In this document: piece after piece, positions 10,001 to 20,726 of the stretch
How the letters are laid out: each line of letters opens with the position of its first letter
Numbering within the stretch: the first letter of the stretch is position 1
NCBI RefSeq assembly: GCF_000372725.1
Contig: NW_005199274.1
Span: 296,169-360,168 of the forward strand
Length of the DNA: 64,000 nt
Origin: Emiliania huxleyi CCMP1516
Taxonomy: Eukaryota; Haptophyta; Isochrysidales; Noelaerhabdaceae
Reading direction: 5' to 3'
The notes under the pieces: model-generated
What the model was told of the DNA's origin: nothing
The model's input: only the letters and a program-made list of their open reading frames with translations
Database searches by the model: none
Made by a program: the position numbers and the translations under genes

Positions 10001-12009
10001 TCACCCTCCGCAATCGCCCCCGTGCACTCCGAGCAAGAGCAGATCACCGCGAACCTCGTCGCCTTCACGCAAGGTCGCAAGCCCGCCCGCGCCCGGCGCG
10101 CCGTCGCGACCGGCATCGCCGCCGCCGCCGCCGAGGTCGTGGGGGAGGTCGTGGGGCCCGCGGTGCCGGGCGAGGAGGGCGAGGAAGTCGCGGCGCGGGT
10201 AGATGCGGTGGCCGAGGGCGCGCTTGTACTCCATCTCGGGCGAGTAGCAGTGCCTAAGCCTCGGGCCACCTCGGGTGATCTCGCGCGATCTCGCGGTTGT
10301 GCCCCGCCATCGCGCGAGCGGCGGCGCCCGAGCGACCAGAAAGCGTAGCCGCGCTGTCGCAGCCACAGGCCGAGCAGCACGAGCTGCGCGGTGCCGTGAG
10401 CCCCGGCGGTGCGGACCTGCGGGACGTGTCGGGGGACGTGTCGGGGACGTGTTTGGGGAGGTGTCGGGGGATGGGTCGGGGGCTGTCTCGTGGAGCTGTT
10501 CGGGGACGTGTCGCGGTCGTGCGAGGGTGCGCGTGTCGGGGGCGTGTCGGGGGCGTGTCGGGGGCGTGTCGGGGGCGTGTCGTGGACGTGTCGGGGCCAT
10601 GTGCGGTGCAGACCGCGGTCCATCCAGAGAGCGAAGTGTACACCTAAGAGGGGAGGCTCCGAGAGGGCTGCGGGAAGGCTCCAGGAAGGCTCCGCCGCAG
10701 AGGCGAGGCGCAGACCCGACCGACCGAGAAGCCAACCTCGCCTGCGAGCACCTCCTCCTCCTCCTCCCCCTCCCCCCCCTGCTCCTCCCCCCCCTGCTCC
10801 CCCCCCTGCTCCCCCCCCTGCTCCCTCCCCTGCTCCTCCCCCTGCTCCTCCCCCCACTCCTCCCTTCGTCCGCGCAGCTCGACGGCCTGCGTAGTGGGTG
10901 CGGGAAAAGAGTGCGTGGAGATGGCCGTGTTGCAGCGGCGGTGGTACGGGCGGACGCCAGCCCGAGGACGCGCTGCTCTCGAGCGCTCGTGTACGTGCAC
11001 GTGTGGCTTTGCATCTAGGCTTCGAGCGCGTGCAGCGAGAAGTTGAGACGCGGGTCACGCGACGCAGCGAGCAGCATCTGCAGGTAGCGCGGCGTGAGCC
11101 AGCTCGAGCCGTGCCGCTCCGCCTGGTACCTGCGCGAGAAGACGAGAAGTCATGCGTGTGGAGAAGAGGAGGCCGGCTCTTCACGGCTGCCCCGGTGCCT
11201 CTCGAGGCGCGCGCAGCTGGCCTCCGGGTCGCGGCTCACGACGAGCCGCAGTCCGCTCGCGCGGGTGCCGGTGCCGGCGCGCAGCTTGCGGAAGACGCGC
11301 CTGACGATCTCGCGTCATATCTCGGGTCATCTCGCGTCATCTCGGGTCGTGCTCTCTCGGGGAGCCGGGCCAGCTCTCGGAAGACGCGCCTCGCCGACCA
11401 GTCGCAGTCTCTCCTAGCCTCTCGGGCAGTCTCGCGCGCCTCGCGGAGGAGCTGGCGAGCAGGGCGGGCCAGCAGACCACGCCTACGGACGCGGATCTCG
11501 CGAATGGGCCCGGTGCGATCGAGATCGCTAGCTATGGGCGTCCCGAGCTGACCATAGTACGGCTGCAGCTCTGGCAGCGGGAGAGGCTCCGTGCCGGCTC
11601 CGAGCAGGCGAGCGGTGATGGTGAAGAAGCCCTCGTACAGCAGCCGCGCGTTGAAGGCCGGATCCCACGCCTCGTTCGAGCCAAACCCAAAGAGAAAGTA
11701 GTTGTTTTCCTTCAGCTCCGCGTCGCACGCGTCTAGCACCCGCCGCACGGCGTCAATGGTCGCGCCGCCGGGCGGGAGGAACAAGCCCGCCGGCACCGCC
11801 TCAAAGTACTGTGCCTTGGAGATCCAGTCGCTGTACGAGCCACTCGTGGACTCATCGCCTGCAGATTGTAAGTGCGTGATGCTGCTCGCTCTGGCAACTC
11901 GCGCTTGCTGCTTCCGTTCGAGCTTGGCCTGCTTGCGCCGTAGCTGCCGCTCGCGCACAGCGGCAGCCGCGTCCTCGCTCAGGGAGGCAAACGGCAGCTC
12001 GTGAGGCAT
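10001..12009 (-). CDS. aat: Leucyl/phenylalanyl-tRNA--protein transferase, nuclear gene
   Basis: Seven exons: 12009-11390, 11300-11199, 11129-11021, 10751-10716, 10643-10614, 10416-10328, 10253-10001; joined length gives 412 aa with consistent phases. Family landmarks in order: NARLLYEGFFTI, HGSSWLTPRYLQMLLAA, LAGEVGFSVGRVYTSLSGW, GTAQLVLLGLWLRQRGY and EMEYKRALGHRIYPRRDFL. This enzyme adds Leu or Phe from charged tRNA to the N-terminus of proteins beginning with Arg or Lys, marking them for Clp-type degradation; it is typical of bacteria, so a eukaryotic copy probably serves an organelle. Introns start GC (4) or GT (2). The stretch after RRDFL is low-complexity, and the true 3' end could involve one more intron. 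Confidence 0.82.
10417..10613 (-). repeat. Minisatellite intron of the L/F-transferase gene
   Basis: 197-bp GT...AG intron filled with about 15 copies of an 11-bp GC-rich unit (+ strand CGTGTCGGGGG). Exon-like GTCCGCACCGCC and GTCTGCACCGC sit at its two ends, so intron start and following exon begin with the same 11 bp bar one base. Confidence 0.75.
11282..11391 (-). repeat. Exon-duplication intron, L/F-transferase
   Basis: Direct copies 11282-11302 and 11371-11391 (19 of 21 identical) flank a short CTCGGGTCAT array. Splicing at AG|GCGCG in each copy removes 11301-11389 (GC...AG) and keeps the protein in frame. Confidence 0.75.
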
Positions 12010-13104
12010 GCAGGAATTCGCAACGACGGTGCCAGAGGGTAAGCTGCCACAGGTTGGGAACAGGGGGTTCGACTGTCGGTGTGTGCGATCTGGTCCAGCT
12101 TTTGCGGTTCGCCCGTGCGCTCACTACACGTAAAATTCTTTTGCTGCCAGTAGAATTCTTTTGCTGCCCCAACCTTGTTCGCCATATCACCTCGATGCCC
12201 TGAAGGCCGCTCTCAAGTGACCGAAAGGCGTGTCACGCGCAAAAAATTTTTTCGTCGCTCTCTCTAGGATGGACCCGGCTCTGGCTCTCGCTTTATCCCG
12301 CTTTCTTTTTGTTTCTTCCTCAGCTTTCGTTCGCTAGACGCTCTGCGAGACCCGCAAAAAGAACTCATTTCAGGCACTGCTGTGAAGATGAACATCACCT
12401 TTCAAACAGTGTTACCACACGCACGGCAACCCTACCCGCGGTGGGCCAGCCCTTTCCCTCACCCGACACCCTCTTGTAAGCATCTGAGTCTGGCCACAGA
12501 GTGCTCGACGCTCGCCGACCACCTATCGCCGTCCGCCAGCCAGATCCTCTCGCCGCGCCGTCCGGCGAGGTCGCCGTGACCTGGCCCTCTTCGCGCCTTG
12601 ATCGCCTCCGCCCGCCGCCGGCGTCTTTTCTCTTCGTCAGCCCTGTGCCGAAAGCGCCGCTCTCTTCCTTGTCGCTACCTTGTCGACGGCCGCGCTGCCG
12701 GTGCTGGCCCTGCTCGACGCGCCGGCTCCTGCATGACGACGGCGCCTCTCGGCCGCATGCACAGGCGCCTCTCACTCCGCCGCTCGCGCCGCCAAGCGCG
12801 ACGAGACGTGCAGCGAACTGAGCAGCTAGCGCGAAGGTGTCTCAAAGTGGTCTCAAGTGTCTCGAACGTGTCTCAAACTCGAATCGTCGATCGAATCATA
12901 ATAATGTGTATTTCACACCGACCCGACTTCCCGACGCAACAACCGAACCTGCTTGAGAGTGGCCCTCTCAGGGTTGCATATTTTTTCTTCCAACTGTAAC
13001 GGCTTTTGACCGGCGCCGCCTCGCCGGACTTCCCAGCCGACGCGAGATGGGTTTTATGGCTCGCTGTGCTGACGATGCTCGGAGCGACGGTTGCAGACTA
13101 GTCG
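12010..13104. other. Intergenic, divergent upstream region
   Basis: Between the L/F-transferase start and the receptor-like gene. Has two nearby AGAATTCTTTTGCTGCC-like repeats around 12130-12165 and T-rich patches. No coding signal that I trust. Confidence 0.4.
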
Positions 13105-15873
13105 GTGGAGCTTTGGATCACTGCAGACGTCAAGGGCAGACGTGCTACACGCCACGCTAACCTTGAGCACGGGCGGCGCGCTGCACGACGCGAGCGTGCG
13201 CGAGGTGATGCTGAACTGCTCTTCGCCAGAGGACGCGGGCACTCGCGCGCGCTTGGTCGGCACAGACGGAATGCGCGCGCGAATGGAGGGATGATTCGCG
13301 CAGCGCTGACGGGCGCCGTCTCTCAGAAGGAGCTTGTCGAGATGTTGCCCTTCCAGAATGAGGTGACAATCGTACGGCTGAGTGCGGCCGACCTGTTTGC
13401 GGTGCTCGAGGTGAGCATCTCCGGGCTCGCCGCCGTGACGGCCGTCGGCACCTCATGGCCGCTTCCTCCAGGTCGCCGGCCTCCGTTTCGAGTGGTGGTA
13501 TGAGTCTGGTGGCATCCCACTTGTGCACACCGTGCAGCTTGAGGGTTCAGACGGCACACTGAGGCCGCTATCGCGCCGTCGATCATATGCCAGGTGGACG
13601 CCAGCCGCTTCCTCGCCGAAGCGTACTCCGCCGGCATTGGACCCTGGCTACTTGTGGCTCGGAGCCGATGCTGTGACACAGCCGCAGACGTTCGACAGCG
13701 TTGAGCTCGCGCCCAGTGCGACGCAGCGCGAGCGCATTGCACAGGGTTTCTTTGGGACGACCGCCGCAGAACCGAGTGGCACGAGGTACCACAATTTTCT
13801 TACGCGGTTGCGCGCAATGCCGTCGACGAGCGACGCCACATCCCCCGGCAGCTGCAATTTGCAGTTGGATGACGAAGGAGGTTCGTATGTGTGGGCGCAG
13901 GACCACGACGGCAATGCGAGCACGCAGCTCTTATGCGCCGGGTTCAACGCGACAAGCATCTCGGAGTGGGCCGCATATGAATACGACGCCGTGTATGCGC
14001 TCGCGCACGCGATCCACGATCTGCTCGAGGTTCCAGCAGAAGAGCGCCATCGTCGGCGCCGAGCTGATCGCCGCCCTAATGGAGCGCGTCAGCTTCGAGG
14101 GCGTGACGGGACTCATCGATCTCCACACCGGAGACTCGAACGGTGTGTATGGAGCCAATACATACCGTGGCGACCGGCAGGTAGGCGTCGTCTACGATGT
14201 CAAGAATGTTGACGCCTCGGGGCAGCTCGTGACCGTCGGCAAGTGGGCGCCGTGCGCCACCTGCTCGTTCGCGCAGCGATGGAAACAGGTTGCCCCTCTG
14301 GTGTACTCCACGGGTGGAGCGACGCCGCCATGTTGCTGATCCATCGTCCAACTCCGCCGGGCTGATCATCGCCATCGTGGTATCAGCCACTTTTGGGCTG
14401 ACGCTAGCTGTGCTATTATCATGGCGGCGCATCGTCAACATCAGCGTCAAGAAGATCGAGCAGTGGTGGGGGCTCCCCGCAGTAAAGAAGAGCAACGAAG
14501 CCGAGGAGGAACGCAAATGTTGCTCCTTCTGGTTCGTGCCCGCCGACTTTGTCGTTGAACTCGCAGAGGCTATCGGCGAGGCAGCGGGCGCAGAGGAAGA
14601 AAAGTCCGAGCTCTGGTTCGAACAGCGGTGGCAACAGGCGCTCAAAGTTCCTCGCCCAGTATCTCGACGCGAGCACGCCCACGACGACCTTGAGCAGGTG
14701 TTTTGCCCGCTTGCAGCAAGTCAGAGAGGCGACGAGCTCGCTCCCAACGGGGAAGGTGCACCCGGCAGGAGATGGCGCGGCGCCAAAGCTTCACATCACA
14801 GGCAACGTTCACTTGAGAGATGGGTTTCCAGCCCTCAAGAGAGCGAGAGGGAAAAGCTGATGCGGCTGTTGACCGACGTGCAAGTCGGAGGGCCCTGCAT
14901 TCGCGCGTGCCATCGCCGCGTCCAACCTCACTTTTCGTGCTCTCAAGAAGGCGGGCGTGCTGATGCGGCGCGAGATCTACGAGGCAGATGCTTTCCGTGG
15001 CGAGTATGCGCAAGAATACCTCGCGGTGAGCCACCGCTGGATGATTGCCGACGCACCCGACGCGGCGAAGATGCCGAATGCGCGCAACTCGACTTGATCG
15101 CGAAGGGACAGTCATCCCGAGCTCAAGTTCGTGTGGTTCGACTTTTGGTGCATGCCACAACACTCCCTGGTGATGAGCCCTAGGAACATCCTATGGACCC
15201 CTAGGAACATCCTATGGACGTATGCGACAGCAACCGCTGCGGAGGACGAGGGGACACGCAAACGCGAGTGCCGGCGCACGCGGCTCGAGGACGCATCGTT
15301 AAAATGGATGTTGAAGAACATGTCGACGCTGTACGTTGGCTGCGCCGTCCTTATCCTCCTCGATCGCGGCTACCAATCCCGCTTCTGGACAAGCTTTGAG
15401 GCGTGGCTCGCCTTGCGCACCGCCACCGCCGAGGGTCTCGCGAACACGCCTTGCCCGACCGACACCGTGGCTGTGGAAGGCGGGCTGGCGCAAATATCAC
15501 CGCGCGCGAGCGTTGCGACAGTGTACGGCGCGCCCAGCGCGCTCATTCAGTCGCTGCAGGAGGAATGGGCAATGTGCACTCGTGAGGAGGCGCGTGAGAA
15601 GCTCAGGTCGCCCGACGTGAGCGTGACCAACGGAAGGATAAGACAATGCAGTTGGGCTGGTGGGAGGACGGCAAAGTGGAAGGGTGCAAAATCTTTGAGC
15701 TTGACGACCTCGCACAAGAGGTCTTGGCTCCTGACAGGAGCACACGGGAAAGCGAGAAGCTTCGGCGAATACGGACCGCCAAGCAGAGGCGCCAATTGGC
15801 GCGAGCCAAGGAAGTTTCGCGGCTCAGCCACTTGCTCAGCCAGAGCTTCGTTAGGCGGAGTCGTGAGGACTGA
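13105..15873 (+). pseudogene. Receptor-like gene: ligand-binding domain, one membrane helix, HET-like domain; frame not continuous
   Basis: Recognisable pieces in order: a 5'-nucleotidase C-terminal-like stretch (MLPFQNEVTIVRLSAADLF), a GT...AG intron 13409-13471, a periplasmic-binding/ANF-receptor-like stretch (YEYDAVYALAHAIHDLLE, then VGAELIAALMERVSFEGVTG), a membrane helix near 14359-14420 (AGLIIAIVVSATFGLTLAVL), and a C-terminal block with EYLAVSHRWMIADAPDA, KFVWFDFWCMPQ and LILLDRGYQSRFWTSFEAW. Pieces lie in different frames without an obvious intron at each change (for example about 14030-14045), so the gene is decayed, mis-sequenced, or spliced in ways I could not resolve. Known ANF-type domains bind small ligands outside the cell; the internal block resembles HET/TIR-like domains, a weak call. 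A 19-bp tandem repeat lies at 15179-15218. Confidence 0.5.
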
Positions 15874-16151
15874 CTTGATACATCATAATGGCGCACAGGA
15901 GCCAAGCAAATGATTCGGCTCAGTCAGAGGCTCAGAGCGTACGTAGAATGTTGTGTACAAGGATCAAGGGGAGATGGAGATCAGAAGTTGTCAAGGTTCT
16001 CGGTTCTGCCCGGGTGCCCCACACTGTGCCCCTTACCCCTTCACCCTCGCCTCGCTGCCGTTTATTGTGTGTTCTTTCCACGTACGACAGACCGTACGGT
16101 GGTACTCTTTACTATGCAAACAAAGACGTACTGTTCAAACACACACACACT
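15874..16151. other. Convergent intergenic region
   Basis: No gene seen between the receptor-like gene and the end of the SNF2 gene; contains a short CA repeat near 16140. Confidence 0.4.
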
Positions 16152-19100
16152 TCAGAACCCACCCTCAGGCTCATCCCGCTTGCTGCGCGGCGGATGCGAA
16201 TACCTGGCCAAATGTGCGGGGTTGGTTTGGTAGCACCTGGCGCCATATTTGCACGGCGGGAGCGGCTGCTGCCGCGCGGGGTGAGAGTACTGTGCTAGGT
16301 GCACCGGGTTGGTCTGATAGCAACTGGCGCCAAATCGGCACGGTGGCTTAGCGGCAGCAAACGGCGGCGCGAACGGTGTTGGCTGAGCCTGAGGCGGCTG
16401 CTGCTGTGGCGGTGGCAGCCCCACCAACGCGTCGTCGTCGTCGTCGTCGCCATCATCCACCGCCACGGGAAAGAAGCGCGACGGCACCACTCGCGCCGGC
16501 GGGGCCGGTGGGGCGACGGCAGGAACACGCACCCGCGCTTGCTGCTGCTGCGCTGCCGCCGCCGCCGCCGCTCCACCACCACCTCGACTATCGCTACCGC
16601 CGCCACCGCTGCTGCTTCCCGCTGCCCCCGCCGCGTCTGCCTTGGCGGCGCCACCCTGCCTTGGCGGCGGCGGCTCCGACGACTCGATCAGGTTGCCTGT
16701 GGCCGGGTCGACGGCGGCGCACAGGTCGGCGATCCTGCCAGCCTGCCGCCAGCACTTGTCAGCGGAGACGCCGCTCCAGTCGTCGTTCACGACACCCGCC
16801 TCGAGCGCGAGCTTGTCCTCGTGCACCTGACTCGGGCGATCTCGGGCGGATCTCGGGCGGATCTCGGGTGATCTGGGGTGCATCTCGGGTGCATCTCGGG
16901 TGCATCTCGGGTGCATCTCGGGTGCATCTCGGGTGCATCTCGGGTGCATCTCGGGTGATCTCTAGCGCGGGCTCGTCGCGCGCGCCTTGGTCAGCGCCCA
17001 GTCTGGCGAACCGCGCGCGAGCAGGTGGTAGATGGATACCTATCTCGCGCAGCCTCGGTTCGCCTCGGTTCACCTCGGGCCATCTCGGGCCATCTCGGGC
17101 CATCTCGGGCGCCGGCCACTTGCGAGTGTGGGGGTGGGGGGTGGGGGGTGGCCGCCTCTGACGTCTGTCCGCACCGGTGGATCCGCTTCTCGACCTGGCG
17201 CGAGATCACCCGAGATCAACCGAGATCGCCCGAGATCGCCCGAGATCACCCGAGATCGCTCGAGAGGGCCGGTGGGGCCGCGTCCAAGGCCTGGCGCGTG
17301 TCTGCGGGGCTGAAGGACTGCGAGAGCATCACCATCGCCGTGACGCCCGGAACCAGGTTGAGGCCGACGCCACCCGCCTTGAGCGACAGCCCGAGCACGC
17401 CCGACTTGCAGCCGAGGAAGGCCTGGGAGAGGGCGGCGGAGGCGAGGGCGGGACGGCGAGCGCGGCGGTGAGAGGGGGGCGGGGGAGGCGAGGGCGGCGG
17501 TGGAGGGAGGGAAGGGGGGGGGGGGGGGCGAGGGCGGCGGCGGCGAGGGCGGCGGCGGGCTGGGCGGAGGAGGGGGCGAGTCGGAGGAGGGGGCGAGTCG
17601 GAGGAGGGGGCGGTGGGTGGAGGTGAGGGGTAGGGGGGGGGTTCAGTGGAGGTGCAGCTGGCCTTGACGAGCGCATCGCGCCGCTGCCCCGAGAGGGACC
17701 CATCGTACGTCCCGTGCCACTCCAGCGGCACCTCACGAACGAATGGACCACTGGAGGACTGGGAGAGGGAGCCGTCGTCCCGTGCCGCTCCAGCGGCACC
17801 GCGGCTCGCACGAGCGCGACGCAGATCTGCAGGATGCCCACGCTCTCGGCCACGATGACGAAGCGCGGGTGGCGCGGCGCAATCTCCGCCACGAGACTGG
17901 CGAGCGCGTCGAGGAAGCCCGAGCCGCCGGCCGCAATCGCGCTGGCCGCGTCGCCGCGCGCGTTGCTCGCGCCTGCAGGACATGTCCCAAGGACGTGTCG
18001 TGGACGTGTCCTGGCAGCGCGTCGAGGCCGCGCGTCGCTCGCACCCTCCGCGTAGAGCCGAGGGCTGACGATCAGCTGGCGGAGCTGCGCGGAGGGGGGA
18101 AGCGGCTTGGTCGGCGAGGGGCGGGCGGGGCGGTGGCCGTGGCGGTGCGCGCCTTCTGCAACTTAGCGAGCAGCGCGATGAGGAGCGCGCCTGAGGGGCT
18201 GATTCGTTAGCAATGAGCAGTCGTCGACCAGAGCGGCGCGAGGAGAGGAGGAGGAGGAGGGCGCCTCGCCCTCGCGCGTCCGCGTTCATCTGCACGCGGA
18301 GACGCCTCATGACCTCCCACTCGCACATGTACTCGCTCGCGTCGGCCGGGCGCAGCCGGATGTGGAAGTGGCGCACGACGCGGTGCATCGGCGGCAGCTT
18401 GAGCACCTGCGGGGCGGGGCATGGACGTGGCACGGACGTGTCGTGTCGTGGGCGTGTCGTGGGCGTGTCGTGGGCGTGTCGTGGGCGTGCCGTGGGCGTG
18501 TCGTGTGCGTGTCGTGTGCGTGTCGTGGGCGTGTCGTGGGCGTGTCGTGGGCGTGTCGTGGGCGTGTCATGGACGTGTCGTGGACGTGGGCTCAAGGGGC
18601 GGCCGCTTGAGCACCTCCTCGGTGACGCGGTGCTGCGTCTCTCGGTAAAGCGCCGCCGTCCGCGTGCTGACTGTGCCCTTGACGCCCTTCTCCAGCCACT
18701 CCTTCTCGCTGTCGAGCGGGCTCCCAGCGCAGACAGCGTACATCTGGCCGGCCGCGTCGCGCGGGCTGTTGCAGATCGGCGTGCCGGTGCAGATGCCTGC
18801 GGGACATGTCCGGGACACGTCGGGCGGACCTGTCCACGACAGGTCGCGGCGAGGCGGTGCGGATGCCGCGGAGCCGCGCCGTCCGCGCGATGCGGTGGTG
18901 CGCCTCGCACCACGCCTGATCACGAGCGCGGGGCTGTCAGACGACGGGCGCTTCACCACGTGCGGCGGCTTGTCTGCGCCCCCCGCCGTCCGCGGGTTGC
19001 GCAGGATGTGGGCCTACCTCATTCATCACGAGTGAAGCAGGAGTAGCATCGTTGATTCGCCGCGGGATGCGCAGGGGGGGGGCCTCGTCGATGGAGAGCA

Positions 19101-20028
19101 GCTCGAGGCCGTCCTGCTCGAGAGAGGCGAAGAGAGGCGCCTTTGCGCCGCGCGGCGACCACCCGCCCACCCACCGCCGGCCGCCTGTTCACAGCTGCAC
19201 CTGTGAAGAGACGCTCGCAGGCGCGGCACCGGCCCACCGCCGCCCGCCGTTCGGCATCGAAACCTCGTGGTGCTCCTCGACCCAGGCGTGGCACCGCTTG
19301 AAGATGTTTGTCACGCAGTCGCGCGTGAGGATGATCACCTTTGCGTTCCGCAGCGCGGCCGCCGTCACGTCGCCCGCCTTGGACGTGCAGAGCACCTCGC
19401 GCGAGCGCACGCGCAGGTACTCGGTGGTCGTGCGCGCCCAGTGCTGCAGCACCGCCGCCGGGCTCGAGATGAGCAGCCGGCCGCACGCGCGCCCCTCGCG
19501 CCGCGCCTGCGCCTCGAGCGCGGCGTAGACCAGCATCGTCGAGCACGTCTTGCCGAGGCCCGGCTCGTGGACCAGCGAGTACACCGACGGGCGCGAGGAG
19601 CAGAAGGCGGCCGCGTCCAGCTGGTGCGCCATCGGCTCGAACGGCCGGCGGGTGCGCACGAGGCCGCCGTGTTCCTCAAGGAGGGAGGAGAAGAAGCCCG
19701 ACGCTGGCGGCGCTGCGCTGCTGCCGGCTGGCGCCGCGCTGCTGCCGGCTGCTGTGGGCGGTGGGAAGGCCGACGTTGGTGGCGCCGCGCTGCCGCCCGC
19801 AGCGGCGGGCGGTGGGAAGGCCGCCGTTGGTGGTGCCGTGCTGCTGCCCGCAGCGGCGGGCGGTGTGATCTCCTCGACGTCGCTGTCGTCCACGGTCGCG
19901 TCGCTGTCAGCATCGGCGGCAGCGTGCGGCGCGTCGTCGCTGTCGTCGATGTCCGCGCCGAAGTAGCGCGACGCCACGATTTGCTCCACCGGCTCATCCT
20001 CCTCGTCTGAGCTGCAAAGGTTTATCAT
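16152..20028 (-). CDS. SNF2-family helicase with two C-terminal PBZ zinc fingers
   Basis: Thirteen exons: 20028-19248, 19184-19084, 18903-18867, 18796-18615, 18406-18265, 18190-18153, 18084-18045, 17972-17800, 17731-17663, 17422-17291, 17194-17156, 17039-16986, 16826-16152; joined they give 820 aa. Motifs in order: acidic N-terminus, Walker A HEPGLGKT, DEAH box in LSIDEAHHRIARTARL, motif III CTGTPICNSPRD, SLKAGGVGLNLVPG, and motif VI KRIHRCGQTSEVSIYHLL. The tail is Ala/Pro/Gln-rich, then has two PBZ fingers, CRFGASCYQTNPVHLAQYSH and a near copy. SNF2 proteins use ATP to move along DNA and shift nucleosomes; PBZ fingers bind poly(ADP-ribose). I infer recruitment to DNA damage. Twelve introns: nine start GC, three GT. 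A start further upstream (20133) is possible. Confidence 0.85.
16827..16985 (-). repeat. Minisatellite intron, SNF2 gene
   Basis: 159-bp GC...AG intron made mostly of an 11-bp unit, + strand CTCGGGTGCAT, plus variants CTCGGGCGGAT. The unit core CTCGG recurs in introns at 5.9-6.1, 11.3, 24.3 and 37.5-38.0 kb. Confidence 0.75.
17708..17799 (-). repeat. Exon-duplication intron, SNF2 gene
   Basis: Direct copies 17708-17731 and 17776-17799, 23 of 24 identical. Intron 17732-17799 is GT...AG and both intron and next exon start GTGCCGCTGGAG. Confidence 0.8.
18390..18614 (-). repeat. Exon-duplication intron with CGTGTCGTGGG array, SNF2 gene
   Basis: Copies 18390-18406 and 18598-18614 (16 of 17) flank about 14 units of an 11-bp repeat. 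Intron 18407-18614, GT...AG, with GTGCTCAAGC at both intron start and exon start. Confidence 0.8.
19185..19247 (-). repeat. 63-bp intron ending in a module shared with SMC1
   Basis: GC...AG intron built from a near copy of the following exon start (GCGG.CGGCGGTGGG) plus a 32-nt 3' module (19185-19216) that matches the last 32 nt of the SMC1 intron 37270-37340 at 29 of 32 positions. The module contains TTCACA and TGTGAA halves able to pair. Confidence 0.8.
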
Positions 20029-20726
20029 GGCGTCTGCGAGGCGTGCGTCGAGACTCCGCAGGTCCGGTGTGAGGAGAAGCGGGCGCCAACAAAAAAAGAA
20101 AAACGTGCTGCATCGCACCTTATGGAGCCGCACCTATGGAGCTGCGGTGGCGTAGAGGCCCAGCCCAGATGCTGCAGCGATCACACCCATGGCAGCTTCA
20201 TCAGCGCGCTGACGAGAGCATCATCGGGCTCACGTCATTACGGAAGCACAAGCAGGCCGTGTCCGGCACGACGGCGATCTCCTCTGTCGGATCTCTCTCG
20301 TCGTCGCTCCTGGCGCGTGCTAGTACTATCACAGGCACACCACCGGAGCCAAAGAAGACACACAGGACCCTAGCGGTCAGGCAGGGCTCTCTAGCCCGTA
20401 GCCCGATACCGATCATCCGGCCCGCTGGGTGCGCTTCTTAGCTCCCCGGCCCTGGATGTGAGGTTACCGACTGCACTCCAAGTGCTCCAAGTGCACAGTA
20501 CACACGCAAACGTAAAGCGTGCTCACATCTCTACACTAGACAAAGCGACACACAGCACACACGCAAACGTAAAGCGTAGACCCCGCCGCACCGCATCACC
20601 GCCCCCTTCCCTGCCCCGTCGCCCTCCTGAGCTCTCCCCCCTTTGCTCCAGCCACTCACAGGACGGCTGGGCCATCGGCCCGCGTGACAGGCGCCCGGGA
20701 CGGCCGGGGAGCGGCTCCGTAATTTG
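20029..20726. other. Intergenic with a dispersed repeat element (20318-20494)
   Basis: 20318-20494 is one copy of a dispersed element. Its left part (GCGTGCTAGTACTATCACAG ...) recurs directly at 48235-48277; its right part, ending in CACTCCAAGTGCTCCAAGTG, recurs inverted at 48587-48710. Related short cores lie at 50973-50993 and 58268-58289. Confidence 0.65.

Noticed and set aside
10001-12009. Bacterial contamination for the L/F-transferase
   Set aside because: Interrupted by six introns of the same GC...AG type as the neighbouring genes.
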